Origin: Dichotomocladium elegans
Lineage: Eukaryota > Mucoromycota > Mucoromycetes > Mucorales > Lichtheimiaceae
Length of the DNA: 64,000 bases
Assembly (NCBI GenBank): GCA_025716815.1
Contig: JAIXMN010000011.1
Location: 558,001 to 622,000 of the forward strand
Direction: 5' to 3'
Positions 1 through 12,249 of this stretch are shown piece by piece (the first letter of the stretch is position 1; each line of letters begins with the position of its first letter). The notes under the pieces are model-generated. The model ran no database searches. It worked only from the letters and a program-made list of their open reading frames with translations, and had not been told where the DNA came from. A program made the position numbers and the translations under genes.

Positions 1-790
1 CAGTGGTAGTGATGTGGATATGCTATCATCCGACATACATATTGAGCTGTACAGACGATCACACGCCAGAAAACCCGATAGCGACACTTACATCATCCTG
101 AAGATGCTGAAATATGCGTAAGGATGGAGGACTTTCATACATTATACCACGATTTGACGGGATGAGTTTTCTAGTATCGAGGAACTTCGCCGGTGGTCTC
201 CACTGGACGACGATGTCTAATATAGGAAGGACAAATAAATTGCCGCGAAAGGAATTAACGTCCAAAGCTCCAGGTCATACGCTCCTTTTGCATTGACATG
301 CATTTGAGCCCCTTTTAGGATGACATTGAGCACAATAATGATGATTTCAACGAATATCGATCTCGAAAGAGGTGCAATATACCTATTTAAGACGGTAGTC
401 AGAAGATACTGCACCGGCCTGTAGTCGAAATGCATCATGTCAATATTGATACCGCGGCTGTCTGCTGTAGTGATACGCCTTATTCCAACCAAGCCAAATA
501 ACAATAGCGACATACCTTATGGCCTAAGAAAAAAAAGAAGATACCGCATTTTCCATTAAGATGGTTATACCAAAATTGCCCATAATGGAACATCATTACA
601 GCGACTGCTGTATCATCAGCCTTCAGGAGACAAGAAGAAAAGAGTGTTGTACTACAGGGTCCAGGTGCAGTTTCCCACAATGGTTTATTGGATTCGGGGA
701 GACAACTCGCGTGCATTAGCAAATTAGTTATTAATCCATGCTTTACCGAAATTAAATCAGCCGTCAAGACGCGGACATTGACATAGTGAT
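1..790 (-). other. Possible decayed or spliced coding remnant, unidentified
   Basis: Three open stretches lie on the minus strand in shifting frames: about 767-480, 513-217 and 265-59. They read like protein (for example LLMHASCLPESNKPLWE and LTTVLNRYIAPLSRS), and splice-like signals are present: a GTATGT donor near 513 and a GTAAGT donor near 104 with a TGTACAG acceptor about 45 bases on. I could not join the pieces into one frame without meeting stops. The stretch may be a pseudogene, a gene cut by the window edge, or chance. No family was recognised. Confidence 0.25.
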
Positions 791-1500
791 TTGCGAGTCA
801 GCCGGAACACTGCAACAGACGATAGCAGCAATAAAGTATAACGTTACGTGTCATAGTATTTTGGAAATGCTTTGGATGAGTGTGGTATAATACAATGTCC
901 AAGAACCATGTAAGGGAGAAAAGCAGAAAGTATTCAGCCTCCCCAAATGCGCATTATTTTTAGTAATTAAAACGTCCGCTCCATGCTTCTTCATCACATA
1001 ATACTGGACTTTGTCTTCTCAAACAAGTATTTTGTAGAATTTTTAGCCGGCCTATTGAACAAGAAACGACCTATAAAGCTTTCTTGAAATGATATTTTGT
1101 CGATTTGCTTTTCATTGCTGATATCCCATCTATTGATTAACGTGCACATGCTTAATTAACTACGCTCGGGAGAGGATAAAGGTTATAAAAAACAATAAAT
1201 ACGATATATGGGATGGTTCATAAACATCTCTCTTAATTCACAGATCGCCCGATTTCGTCATCTATTCATGTAGTGCTATTGATTTCTCAACCTGAAGTGG
1301 AAGGGAGCTGTATTTTCAGAGCGGTTCTGACAAAGAGATCGACCTCCTTGGTCGGGCCTTGAAGCTTCTATCATAATATAGGGCGCTTGTATCACCCTGT
1401 GCAGCCCGCGCGCGCGCAATGAAAAAGCTTCTAGAGGCACAAGGGTGTGAAGCAGTGTCCCCTTTCATTCCTTTTCTCTATCTATTTGAAATCAATCGCC
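791..1500. promoter_or_regulatory. Intergenic region and likely 5' leader of the DOCK gene
   Basis: No gene is seen here. The last 100 bases hold a (CG)n tract at about 1407-1417 followed at once by an ATG at 1419. That ATG opens a 79-codon upstream frame (1419-1658) which overlaps the DOCK start at 1501 in another frame. A pyrimidine-rich stretch at about 1457-1485 could be part of a 5' leader intron that would remove the upstream ATG; this is not resolved. Confidence 0.4.
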
Positions 1501-4500
1501 ATGAAGTGGCAGCCACTGCCAAAGATCGCTCATGGCATTGCTATATATCCCTTCACTCCGTCCACTCAACAACCATCGTCAAACACATTACTCTCGACCT
1601 CGCGACCGACCACTGCCTATTCAGTCATTCAATCGCCTCTTCTATCGCCCGGCAATGATGCTGCCTCCATCTTCACCGCTACCTCATCCTCATCCACAGC
1701 AGTACAGGATGTCAATTCCACCAATCCTGCTGATTATGCGTGCCTAATTTCGCTTGAAGTTGGCGATGAGCTGTTCATCTTGGAACAACAAGGTCAATGG
1801 TATAGGGGTTATGTGTTTTCAGCACTGGAAGAAGGGAGGAAACCCAATACCGCCCCGATCGGATGCTTCCCGCGATCGCATGTACAAATCAAGGAGTATA
1901 TCGATTTGGACCCAGCCGAGACAAATGTCGCTGCTCTCCACCCAACCGACTCATTCATCGATGATAGCCCATTCTCCCCTACAGCTCCCTGGTCTCCACC
2001 TGACCTATCACGGTCTTTGTCAGAGTCGCACATCAGAAGAGTCTCCAGTATCGTCCTAGAACCACCTATCTTCGGCAGACCAAGAAGCATGATCGACCGG
2101 ATAGATGAAAATATGGCAGGACAAGTACCTCCCCCCTCACTAATGCTAGCTCGCTTTGATCAGTCAACAATCACTGGTAGCTCCGAGCCACTGGTCGACG
2201 AAATTGGCGCATGTGTTAGCGAGTGGAACTGCCTTTTATATAAATATCTGGAAGAGCGACGTTACAGCGCATTCAATTCCATTCGCGACCACATCAACTA
2301 CCTCTTTCAAACTCGAAGGCAGTTGCTTGATCAAGCATTATCAAAGGAGGAACTCTCACGGCTAAGAAAGGATATCATTCATCGGATGGTTATGGTCAAC
2401 CTTTCACAAAGTCGCGAGATGATAATTCGACACCCTGAACGAGGGTACATCCTTGATGCGAACAGCACTTCATTACCCATGCTACTTCGTATGCACTGGA
2501 AATATGCTCTTGCAGAACACATCCCACTCACAAGCACCTTCCACGCCGCATCGCGTCCCTCCAACACTCCCTCCATAAAGGCACAAACACCATCTATTGA
2601 GATACAATCACCGCAACTACAGCAGACACCATTACAACTCGCACACAACCAGCAGCAGCAGCAGCAACAGCAGCAACAACAACAATCACAGCAGCAGCAA
2701 CAACAATCGTCCATGCCTAAAGGGGCCAAGTTTCATCACCTGTTCTTTGAATATAAGGCGTGTGTGGCACATATTTGTCAGCAGGGTGAATTCAGCGAAT
2801 TATACTTTTCACTCTACAACGGTGCTGAGAACAGATGCTTGACCGAGCAATTCTTGGTTGTCCTCACTTTCAATGGCATGCCAACGGACGAGCGGCAGAT
2901 CGGCAAGCTTCAAACACTTTTTGCTGACCTGACGTCCCATGATCTCAACGAGCATCTTTATTTGGTATGCCGAATTGTTCGACTAGGCAACATGAAATAT
3001 AGCGATAAAGAAAAAGATTCTCTCGCCAACATCGGTAATCACGCAAGCACCTTCTTTGGAGGGGGTATGACTGACCATCAGCGGATGCTGAACAAGAACC
3101 AGGCGATAAGGCGCCCGTTCGGCTGTGCGGTTCTTCATCTCGGATCATTCCTGCAAAAATCAGAGCAGTCGCCCGGCGGGGCGTCTGAGCTCATGTCTCC
3201 TGGCGGGGTGACCAGTAGTCATGGCCCAACGACGACCGCAGGCCCTTCTACATCAGTCAGTTTTATGCATATTACGCAGGCCGAGCATGACATACCTATT
3301 TACACTGCCACATCCGAATCAACGTTTCACAGCCTCCATGAAGACATTATTCAGAACAATGTCAAAGATTATGTCAAAAATCCGCGTGCAGAAATGGTGT
3401 GCATTTCGCTTCGTCTGTTCTTTGGGCAGCTCGATGATGTGCTCAAAACAAACGCGGCGTTGTTGCAGGATGTGCCTCGAACGCTACGCCTCGGGTTCCC
3501 GGATGTGGTTTTCCCGGATGACAATCGGAATGATCTGTACATCACCCTTAATACTGGGGACTTTGTGCAATTTGCAAGATCAAAGAATATACAGGTCACG
3601 ATCTGCGCGAAGGACAATATTTCAGGCGATGTCATCGAGAATGCGCTATCAGCGGGCGCAGGTGCACAACACATGACTTACTGGGATAGCATTGTGTACT
3701 ATCACGAACAACGGCCGCGTTGGAATGAGATGCTCAAACTACAGATGAAAGACAATCGACAATGGGAACGAGCGCATCTCTTCATTACTGTGAAACACCG
3801 CAGCAAAGGTAGCGCATCGTCGACAGCATTATCACCGGGCGAGACAGCCGGAGGTGACAAGATTGTGTGCATGGGCTTCTTGCCGCTCTTCTTACCACCA
3901 TTCCACCGGTATTTTGTCGCGGACGGAGTGCACACGCTGACGATGTACAAATATGAGCGGCACCTAGCTCACCCGCGTGTCTATCTCGACAATGTCACAT
4001 GGTGCCAGAAGTCGTCAGCGCCCTTCAATCTACAGAATCACGAGCTAGTGGTGAATTCTAAAGGAAAGCATCAACATTCCCCGTCTATCAACAGTCTGAA
4101 GAGCTCCCACAAAGCTTTCTCCTCTACAACGTCTGTGCACAATAGTTCCAGCTCAAACAGTATCACGTCCGATTCACAGCAGTCCATCAGCGACACCTCC
4201 GCAGCTTCTAAACTTGTTGTTGTCAAAGACACCCTGACTGTTGCAACATTTTTATGTTCCACACGCTTTACGCAGAATGAGACACTCGTCAAGCTGCTCA
4301 ACTGGCGCTCCGTGTTGAATGATAAGCTAGATGGTTATGATGAACTGCTTCAGATACTCGACAAATTCACATTCGTGGGCGAGGCCGAGGTCGTCAAATT
4401 TCTGAACGATATATTTGATGCACTGTTCGATATAATGACTTATCGGCACAAGGACTCTAACAAGGGCGAACGGGTGTGCGATGAAGCTCTAGGCGCAATC

Positions 4501-7500
4501 ATCTGGGTCTTGGGTATCGTTCAGGACAGACGCTTTAGCAATTTCCGTCCTGTGTTGGATGTCTATGTTGAGCAGCGTTTCTCATTCGAGGAACCCAAAG
4601 CAGAGGCTTTTGGCAGCGGCAGCGGTAACAATAGCAATACTGGCAGTATCAGCAACAGCAACAGCAACCGCCACCTTCGGTTGGTCAAGGACGACATGGT
4701 ATACGATATGATGCTTAAGGGCATGTTGCGTCTATGCGCAGATCCAAGCGACCCTAAAAAGGCAAAACGTCTGAGGAGCGCAATGAAAGTATGGGAATAT
4801 CTCTTTCGCTTCATCGTGAGATCGCGTGGGATGCAACAGCAAAAGGAGGAGGACGGCGAACGCGGTCTGCGAGATATCATGTTCAAGGAGGAGTTGCAGC
4901 AGCTCCTCAACTCCATCTCTGCAATGATGAGCCCAGACCAGCCAAGCGTCATGATTGGCACTCAGACTTTAGCTCTCCAACATTTTGCTGATATTCTTGG
5001 TGAGCTGAGGCGTGTTTTTTCACCGAAACAGCTCGTAGAGACTACAACAGCATTTGTGGATGGATGCGCTCATGTCACAGGAAAACTGGTTGGTTACCGC
5101 CTGTGCATGATCCTAGCGATTGTCAAGGGACCTGTCTTCAATGATCACACATGTCGGTCAGGTTTGGCTAAAAGCGTGTTTCGATGGATTAACGTATGGC
5201 TGAACTCGTACATGGCAACTGCAAAGAATATCATCTTTTCGCGACAAAACGAAGGAAACGAAGCAGATCATCAGCAAATGCGGTTGCCACGTGTTCAATG
5301 GCTCGAATATCTGCGATTATCATTGACTATTATGAGTGAAGTACTGGACAAGGTGCGCAAACTATCAGGCATGTCGTCGCTCGGGCTATCGTCAGGTTCC
5401 ATGTCGCCGTCTTTATCGACCTGGTCACGTCCCATATCGATGGCAACAAGTGGTGATGAAGAGATAACAGAGGAGTCACAGCTTGAGCTCATGAGTATTA
5501 CTGAGATTGCGCTTCAGCTTATGCCTCAGCTCTTGAATGCCTACAAGGACCTGCAGCGATTGACAATACAGGCAATTCACGCGACAGGTATGGGAACAGC
5601 AGATGTATCTGCCGGTTTATCGCAGCCAATACGGACAAGCTCGAGGCATTCGATCAATATCATGAGAGATCGATCAAACTCATTGAATATCCGCAACCCG
5701 CCCTCTGTTGTCGTCAAAGATGCAAATGAAGGCTCGTCCAAATTTTCAGTCGTACTCCAAGCGCTAGCAACATCACCGACAGTCCCTTTTCCAGCCACTT
5801 ACCCCTTCCAGGCGACTTCTACTAAAAATAATCCATCGCTTGTGGCGACAGGAAACCTTGCAGCTATGGTGACGACCGGCTTGTTTGACATTACAGTGGT
5901 TCTCCTCGAGCTTTTTCACCTCACGCCTCGGCAACAATGGATCGATTATCTCCACAGTATGTATGACAACGAAGGCCCAGAGAAAATGTCGGTGTTCTTG
6001 CGCCAAGTGGTTCACGTGTGCATGGGCATCCTCTTTGGTGACAGTATGCAAAAGCTCGAGGAATCAAACGCAAAGGATGATAGTATGCACCATGAGCAGG
6101 ACGAAGCGGCAGATACTCGCAAGCTGCCTGACAATTGGCTCAATCTCTCTGTGATTGCGCATAGAATCGTACTATGTGATGTGCTCGGACCGGCGGTGAG
6201 CGTCTTTGAACTATCCGGGCTTCAGTCTGACGAATCTAAAGAAGCTGAAACAGCTGTTGAGGATTTATGGCGTACCTTCTTTGTGGGTTTATTACGAGTC
6301 ATGTCGAGTCCTAGGCTGGAGATCGAGGATTTTCTCCCGCAGACGCAACATGTGATTTGGAAACTGGCGGACAACATCAAGGGATCAGTAGGCGCTAAAA
6401 GCCTCTTGAACCTATGGAAGCTAGCTGGACCTAGGGAGACACAGTTGTTTAAACAGGCGGAGAGAGTCAATGGAATGGAAAGCGTAACTACGATCAAAGA
6501 AGAGGACCAGTTCCAATCGGCAGAAGAAGGCACAGACGACGATAAAGACCGCGATAGTCCAAAGATGCGAATGAACCGGCTGAATGATGAGCAAAAAGAG
6601 AAAAACGAGCGGGAGGGGAAGATCCAGGTGTCGTATCTCCAGCTCGCACTCATTCCCGTGATTTTGAGGCCCTTGTGCGGTGTGAGCCTGACGCTTCATG
6701 ACAAAGTCCGTTCAACGGCGGTGACAATTATTGCGGATATCATCGCAATTGAGCTCCATACGTTTGGCGAATTGTCCAGAGTGCAAAATTTGTTGATTAG
6801 TACAATTGACCTGCTTGTCATGACGGATCACAAAGGCGACGAGACCATCAAAAACAAACTGATACCTGAGCTGTATGGGTCACTCGAGAAACGGTTGCGC
6901 GAGCAAAATTCAGAGGATCTCTTGGAAAACGGATTGAAGGTTATTGACTCGATATACAAATTCTTGGATCTGTTACTCAAGATCCGAGGATTACCGCTTG
7001 ACAATGACGAGTTTGTCGAAGACCGTATCAGTGCCACGTTGAAGTTGATGGAGTTCATCCAGGTCATTAAACGTGAAGATATCTACATCAAGTATGTACA
7101 TCAACTTGTGGCGCTCCATTTAAGCAGCAACAATTATGTTGAGGCGGCTTTGACGCTCCAATTCCACGCGAACCTAATCGCATGGGAGCCTTACGAAGAG
7201 CAGGACCCAATCGCAGAGCTACATCTTCCAGCCCAGACAGCATTTTCACGCAAGGAAAAACTTTACAAGGAAATGCTTGGGTATCTTGAAAAAGGGTTTG
7301 CATGGGAGCTATGCATCAAGCTCTGCAAGGAGCTGGCAGTCCAGTACGAAACAGTGGTTTTCGATTATGCTAAGCTGAGCGAGATTCTCCAGCGACAGGC
7401 GCAATATGCTATGAACATTTCCAAGAAGGAACGGTATTTTCCTGAATACTTTCGGGTGGCATTCTATGGACGAGGTTTCCCGGCGAGTATTCGCCACATG

Positions 7501-8866
7501 CAATTTATCTATCGCGGCTTGGAATGGGAAAAAATGGCGTCCTTCGTGGAGCGGATGCAGAACCAGCACCCTAATGCGCAGTTGCTGTCCGGAAAGTATG
7601 CGACAGCTACGATTCTGAGCGAAGAACAACTCCGCGAACTGGATGGCGAGTTAGATGCGCAGTTCTTGCACATCACTGCTGTGACTCCCGAACCAAGTAA
7701 TGCTGCTGTGATGGAGAACCCGTTGGTTCCTGAAAATATTAAGAAATACTACGAATTCAATGATGTATGGCGCTTCTCCTATTCACGGCCGTTTGACAAG
7801 GGCCATGTGGTGCAGCAGGCGCCGCCGGACGCAACCAAGCCCGAGATCGATTTTCTGAACCTCTGGACACTTAAGACTATATTCACTTGCGAGGAATCAT
7901 TTCCTTCTACGGCAAGGCGAAGTAAAGTAGTCTCAGTGGAGGAAGTGGAAATCTCGCCCATCGAGAACGCAGTACTGGCCATGGAGAACAAGAATGAAGA
8001 GCTACTAGCGCTTTCAAAGAAATATGGGGCGTATGTAAACCAGAAGCAACGATCGGTTAATGTCAGTCCTTTCTCGATGGCCCTGAATGGCGCGGTTGAT
8101 GCTCCTGTGAATGGCGGTGTATCCCTCTATAAAAGAGCCTTCTTGACAGATTGGTACTGGGAGAAGAACCCGGAGATGCGATCATGGGTACGCCGTCTCA
8201 AGGCAGCGATTAATGATCAGGTAAGATAAAGGATAAAAATGATTGAGAGGAGGCCTAACTTCAAGCATCCAGGTCAAAATCATCGAGCAATGTTTAGAAA
8301 TCCATCGTGACCTTGTCTCACAGGATATGCGTCCTTTCCATAAGACAGTTGTTGAATGTAAGGCGAGATAAATGCGATATTCTCGAGATTAATAAGCTAA
8401 CACATGCATTTAATAAGTCTTCAAAAAGAACTTTAAAGAGGAAATCGAATATCTTCACAAGTTTAAAGATACCCAGCAGCAGAACCAATACCAACAACAG
8501 CACACTCAACAACAGCCGCTGTTTTCGCATGAATCTGATTCCCAATATGTGGATTCCTATGGGTCTGGCAATGTTAACGTTTCACCATTTTCTCGAGAAC
8601 CTGCCCAAGAACAGCAACGGCCGCCACTCCTTCGCCAGAATTCGACTGTTAGCTCCATCTCGATAGGGCTACCTCCATCCCTACCCATGTCTCCTGTCTT
8701 CTCGTCCATGGGCTCGCCGACAATTGATGCAAGGTCTCCTAGCTTTATGATGGATATTCCTATCCCACCTGATGTACCAGAACCCGCCCAGCCCCCATCC
8801 CGTGCTGAGAGCCTTTCTCGCAGTCTGAAAATGTCTCTCAGAAAAAAGAAGCGGCCTCCGATTTAA
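1501..8866 (+). CDS. DOCK-family guanine nucleotide exchange factor (SH3 - DHR1 - DHR2)
   Basis: Three exons are inferred: 1501-8220, 8273-8357 and 8418-8866, giving about 2417 residues. The open frame extends upstream of 1501 without an ATG, so the first in-frame ATG is used. The N-terminus shows an SH3-like module (ADYACLISLEVGDELFI, then GQWYRGY). A glutamine tract lies near residues 385-402. The C2-like DHR1 lies near 665-820 (NDLYITLNTGDF, then MTYWDSIVYYHEQ and LPLFLPPFHRYF). DHR2 lies near 1860-2290 (EMLGYLEKGFAWELCIKLC, ERYFPEYFRVAFYGRGFP, VWRFSYSRPFDKG). The two short exons supply the end of DHR2 and a proline/serine-rich tail ending in SLRKKKRPPI. Family knowledge: DOCK proteins activate Rac or Cdc42 GTPases, DHR1 binds phosphoinositides and DHR2 is catalytic. 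A role in polarity or actin is inference. The length is normal for the class. Confidence 0.93.
2651..2706 (+). repeat. CAG/CAA repeat coding polyglutamine in the DOCK gene
   Basis: Mixed CAG and CAA codons give a glutamine tract of about 18 residues, interrupted by Ser, between the N-terminal and DHR1 regions of the DOCK protein. Confidence 0.95.
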
Positions 8867-9674
8867 TTGGTTTGGTGCGTATGTTTTATACGTCTCTCTT
8901 CTCTCTCGCAGGTCTTTTGTCGTCCCGATCTCCCTCTAGTTGACTAGGCCCCTACCAACATCTCCTTCCATCCTCGCTTGTTTTCTTCCTTAAATATTTA
9001 TTGAATGCTATAGATTTATTATTTAGTACTCACGCCCGATGGGGATCTTACTCTGCTGTTATTCTCTTATATCTCAGTGGGCGAATGAACATGTTGGCAT
9101 GTTTATCACGTAATGTTTTTTGTTACAAGAGATCGTGCAAAATGACCCGAAAAGAGTATTAGTAGATTTGCATCTGCCATGACTTTGGTGTTTATTCGAG
9201 TCCAGTTGATACATGCTTTTGAAAGACTCTTTTTATTCTGTTTGCAAAAAGTAAAGGATGGGGAGAGAGAGAAACGCTACAGCTGGTTCAATACGAAGAG
9301 AAGACTAGGAGGAAGCCAGTTATAGGGGGGAAAGAACGAAGGAGCTAGCGACCATGAGGTTGATGATAGCGTAAAGGAATATAGAGGAGCAAAGGCTGAT
9401 TGGTTTAACATGACTCAGTAGCAGGTTTGATCCGAATGGCATCCTTCCCCCGTTTTTTTGGTGAACGTTTGATGACTTCTTTACAGGATCGTGGAATGTG
9501 TGGCGTCTCATGAGAGGATTGGGGTACAATTTGGGGCAATGGATCTCGTGAATTAAAATTTGATGCCTTTGCATTCCTGATTCTTAATCTTTCTTTCTCT
9601 TCCCCATATCCTGTTTATGTTTTAATCCTCCTTTCGACGCTTGAATACAGCATAAGCCAGCCTATTCTTTCGCC
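8867..9674. other. Intergenic region, no gene seen
   Basis: About 0.8 kb of 3' flank of the DOCK gene and 5' flank of the coiled-coil gene. It is rich in T and CT runs. The short minus-strand frame at 9320-9574 has no recognisable features. CTTTCTTTCTCTTCCCC before 9675 is a plausible promoter or leader element. Confidence 0.5.
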
Positions 9675-12062
9675 ATGCCGTCCACTACCGCTCCCGAGAT
9701 GCTCTCCTTTGATACATGCTGCTGTGGACAGCCCAATTGCCCTCGCTTAAACCACTGGGCCACAATGCTCCATAAACTTGAGACGGATGGCCGTTTGGCT
9801 GCCGGTAAAGGAAGAAACAAGGATTGGGCGGGGGGGGGGAGTAGAAAGGATTAGGGAGGAAACCTCTCACTCTTTTGTTTGTGCGTGTGTATATGTGTGT
9901 TTGTGTGGTTCCCCTTCCCCTTCTGAAGCAAATTTCTTCCTTGCTTTTCTCGTCCTCTTCCTCCACCCCTTGATGGTTTTATTTTTCTATCCTCCTTAAG
10001 AAAGAACCACTGACCTCTTTGAGTCTATATCCAGAAATCGGCCAGAGCTTGCTCCAGAAGCACGAAAAGTACGTTATAGAAACTGACCAGACAAGGAATG
10101 AATTGCAATGCAAGGCAAGGCCCATGATCGTAGCACTCCATCTGTTGCACAACGCATGCACATATATAAAAATATGTGTGTCTCATAGTGATCAACAATA
10201 ACACATTGTACATGTCTGTTGCTGCCATGGCTCTCCTTAGGTGCAAGAGTATCAAGAGCGGATCCACGCGCTTGAGAGGGCGGCAGAACAGTCAGAGTGG
10301 GAGAATCAGCAAGAAGTTGATCAAGACAAGGCGAAGTGGTATTGGAAATGGAAGCGGACACAAACAGTATGTATCGAGACCTCTCATTTCGACAGCCGTG
10401 TAAAAATAACGATATTTTTTTTGTTGGCCAAAAAAAAAAAGACTCTGGATGCGACCGCTGCTGATTTGGATGTGGCAAATACGAAATGTGCGCAGCTTAG
10501 CAATGCCCTAAGAGATCAAGAGGCAGAGGCAGAAAAGCTTGGGATGTACAAGGCCTTGGCGCGTGAATCAAGCACACGTGAAGAATCCCTGCGTACAAAG
10601 GTAAAATCATGCCGCACCATGTCACACGCCCTGTATCACATCGTGCTTAATAATCAAATCTAGCTCGATGAAGCACTACAGGAGATTGAGGCTTTACGCA
10701 AGAATGAAAAGGTGTTGGAGACACGATATAGGCGGATGAAGGAGAAACATGGTGAGTTTGCGGTGGCTGCGAAATAGGGGAGGGTCGTCCGTTGACCAAA
10801 GGGGATATCGTTAGAATCCTTAGTTTCGGCATATGAGCGTTTGGAAACATCTCTTGCCGTAAGACAAGAGAAGCTGATAGCGGCAGCAAAGGCAACAACC
10901 ACGAAGCCAAGAGCGATCTCCAAGCCAAAGGTTAGTGTTACGGGTGGAGACCATTGCCTGAGATGGATGAGACTCACCCCTGTGGCATATGCAAGCATGA
11001 CACGTGTGCTATGCCTAAGATTCCTCCTCCTGCCAAAGACGCAGCATCATCCGACACTGACAACATCACGACATTGACAACAGCACAGGGACGACAGAAA
11101 GAGCGAAAGAATTCCTGGCCCGATGGGACTGTAGCCATGACACATCAACCGCCACCTCAGCTGGTAACATCGATGTCCACACCGGTACCTGCTGCTCCTG
11201 CTGTTGCCACCCACAATAATTCGGTTCACCACCATCATTACCATTACTATGTCCACGCAAAACCTATACAACATCGTCTGCTGCCTCCCCAACAGCAGCA
11301 GCAGCAACCCCAAATGGGTCCTACCAGTGCGATCGAACCCCATGATGAAGAGGTAGGCGACATTCAGAGATAGTCATACAAGAGACCATCCACTCACAAT
11401 TTTAGAAGGGTCTCTTGATGAGTTTGCTGCATACAATGGTCTCTCAGGCACTTGAGCAACTCCGAGCGACAGATATTCTTACCCTGAATCGGCGGCTGGG
11501 CTGCACGTTCGACATTTCGCAAATGTGTCAGCTGAGCAATTCAGCAATTGAAGACATTCTCAGTGAGACTGAGCAATTGGATACCCAGGCTGCTAATGCA
11601 GCTACAGACGAGAAAGCAGCCATCATCAAGCTCTATAAAGAAATGCTCAGTGAAATAGGTCATTTAAGAGTCACACTTAACGATCTCCAAGTAGAATACG
11701 TCAAGAAGATTGAAGAAAAGCGAGTGTTGCTTCTCCAGCAGCAGCAGCAGCAGCAACAGCAACAGCAACAACCTACATCACCCACATTTTCTTGGTTCTT
11801 GTCAAATGTCTTCCACCGACCGACATCCCCTCCCCCTCCAGTTCCCCCTCCACTCTCGCCATCCTCATCGAGGCGACGATTTGACACGCGCAGCATCAGC
11901 AGCGGAAGCTTGTCCCCTACCCCACGAAGATCACGGTCTCGACAACAGCCGCAGCACCAGCCATACGACAGTCGTGCCGGTAGCATTCCCGCGCTATCCG
12001 AACTTGATCTCGACTTGAAAGTCCGTGGTTCTTTATCGACCAGCCTGCTCATGAGCAAATAA
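9675..12062 (+). CDS. Coiled-coil protein with N-terminal Cys motif, function unknown
   Basis: Eight exons are inferred: 9675-9804, 10035-10114, 10241-10366, 10442-10600, 10664-10751, 10815-10930, about 10972-11352 and 11406-12062, giving about 578 residues. The N-terminus has FDTCCCGQPNCPRL, then RLAAEIGQSLLQKHEKY across the first splice junction, then long heptad-type helical sequence (VQEYQERIHALERAAEQ, LDEALQEIEALRKNEK). A second Cys cluster, HPCGICKHDTC, lies near the middle, followed by His-, Gln- and Pro-rich low-complexity sequence and another helical block (ALEQLRATDILTLNRRLGC). The tail is Ser/Arg-rich. The intron at 10115 would start with GC (AAG|gcaagg), but a GT donor at about 10130 is also in frame. 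The intron before exon 7 would be only 32-41 bases, so that junction is uncertain. The architecture suggests a scaffold protein; I do not recognise the family. Confidence 0.75.
11736..11772 (+). repeat. CAG/CAA repeat coding polyglutamine in the coiled-coil gene
   Basis: About twelve Gln codons in a row, after the last helical block of the coiled-coil protein. Confidence 0.95.
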
Positions 12063-12249
12063 GACTTATCCGCCTCATCCACCCAGCATACCTCCGCACC
12101 CGGCCATTATGACCGTCCACCGTACTAAACGCAAATGGCACCAAATTATCAATTGTACAAAATAATCCAACGTGGGCTCCTATTTTGATGTGCGAGCAAT
12201 GGAATACAGGAATTGAAAGGCCACTTGGAATACATACTATCACATCGAT

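Noticed and set aside
2379..2729. Cysteine-rich minus-strand frame
   Set aside because: It is the antisense of the CAG/CAA polyglutamine tract in the DOCK gene.
11660..12082. Minus-strand frame with a poly-Cys run
   Set aside because: Antisense of the glutamine repeat in the coiled-coil gene.
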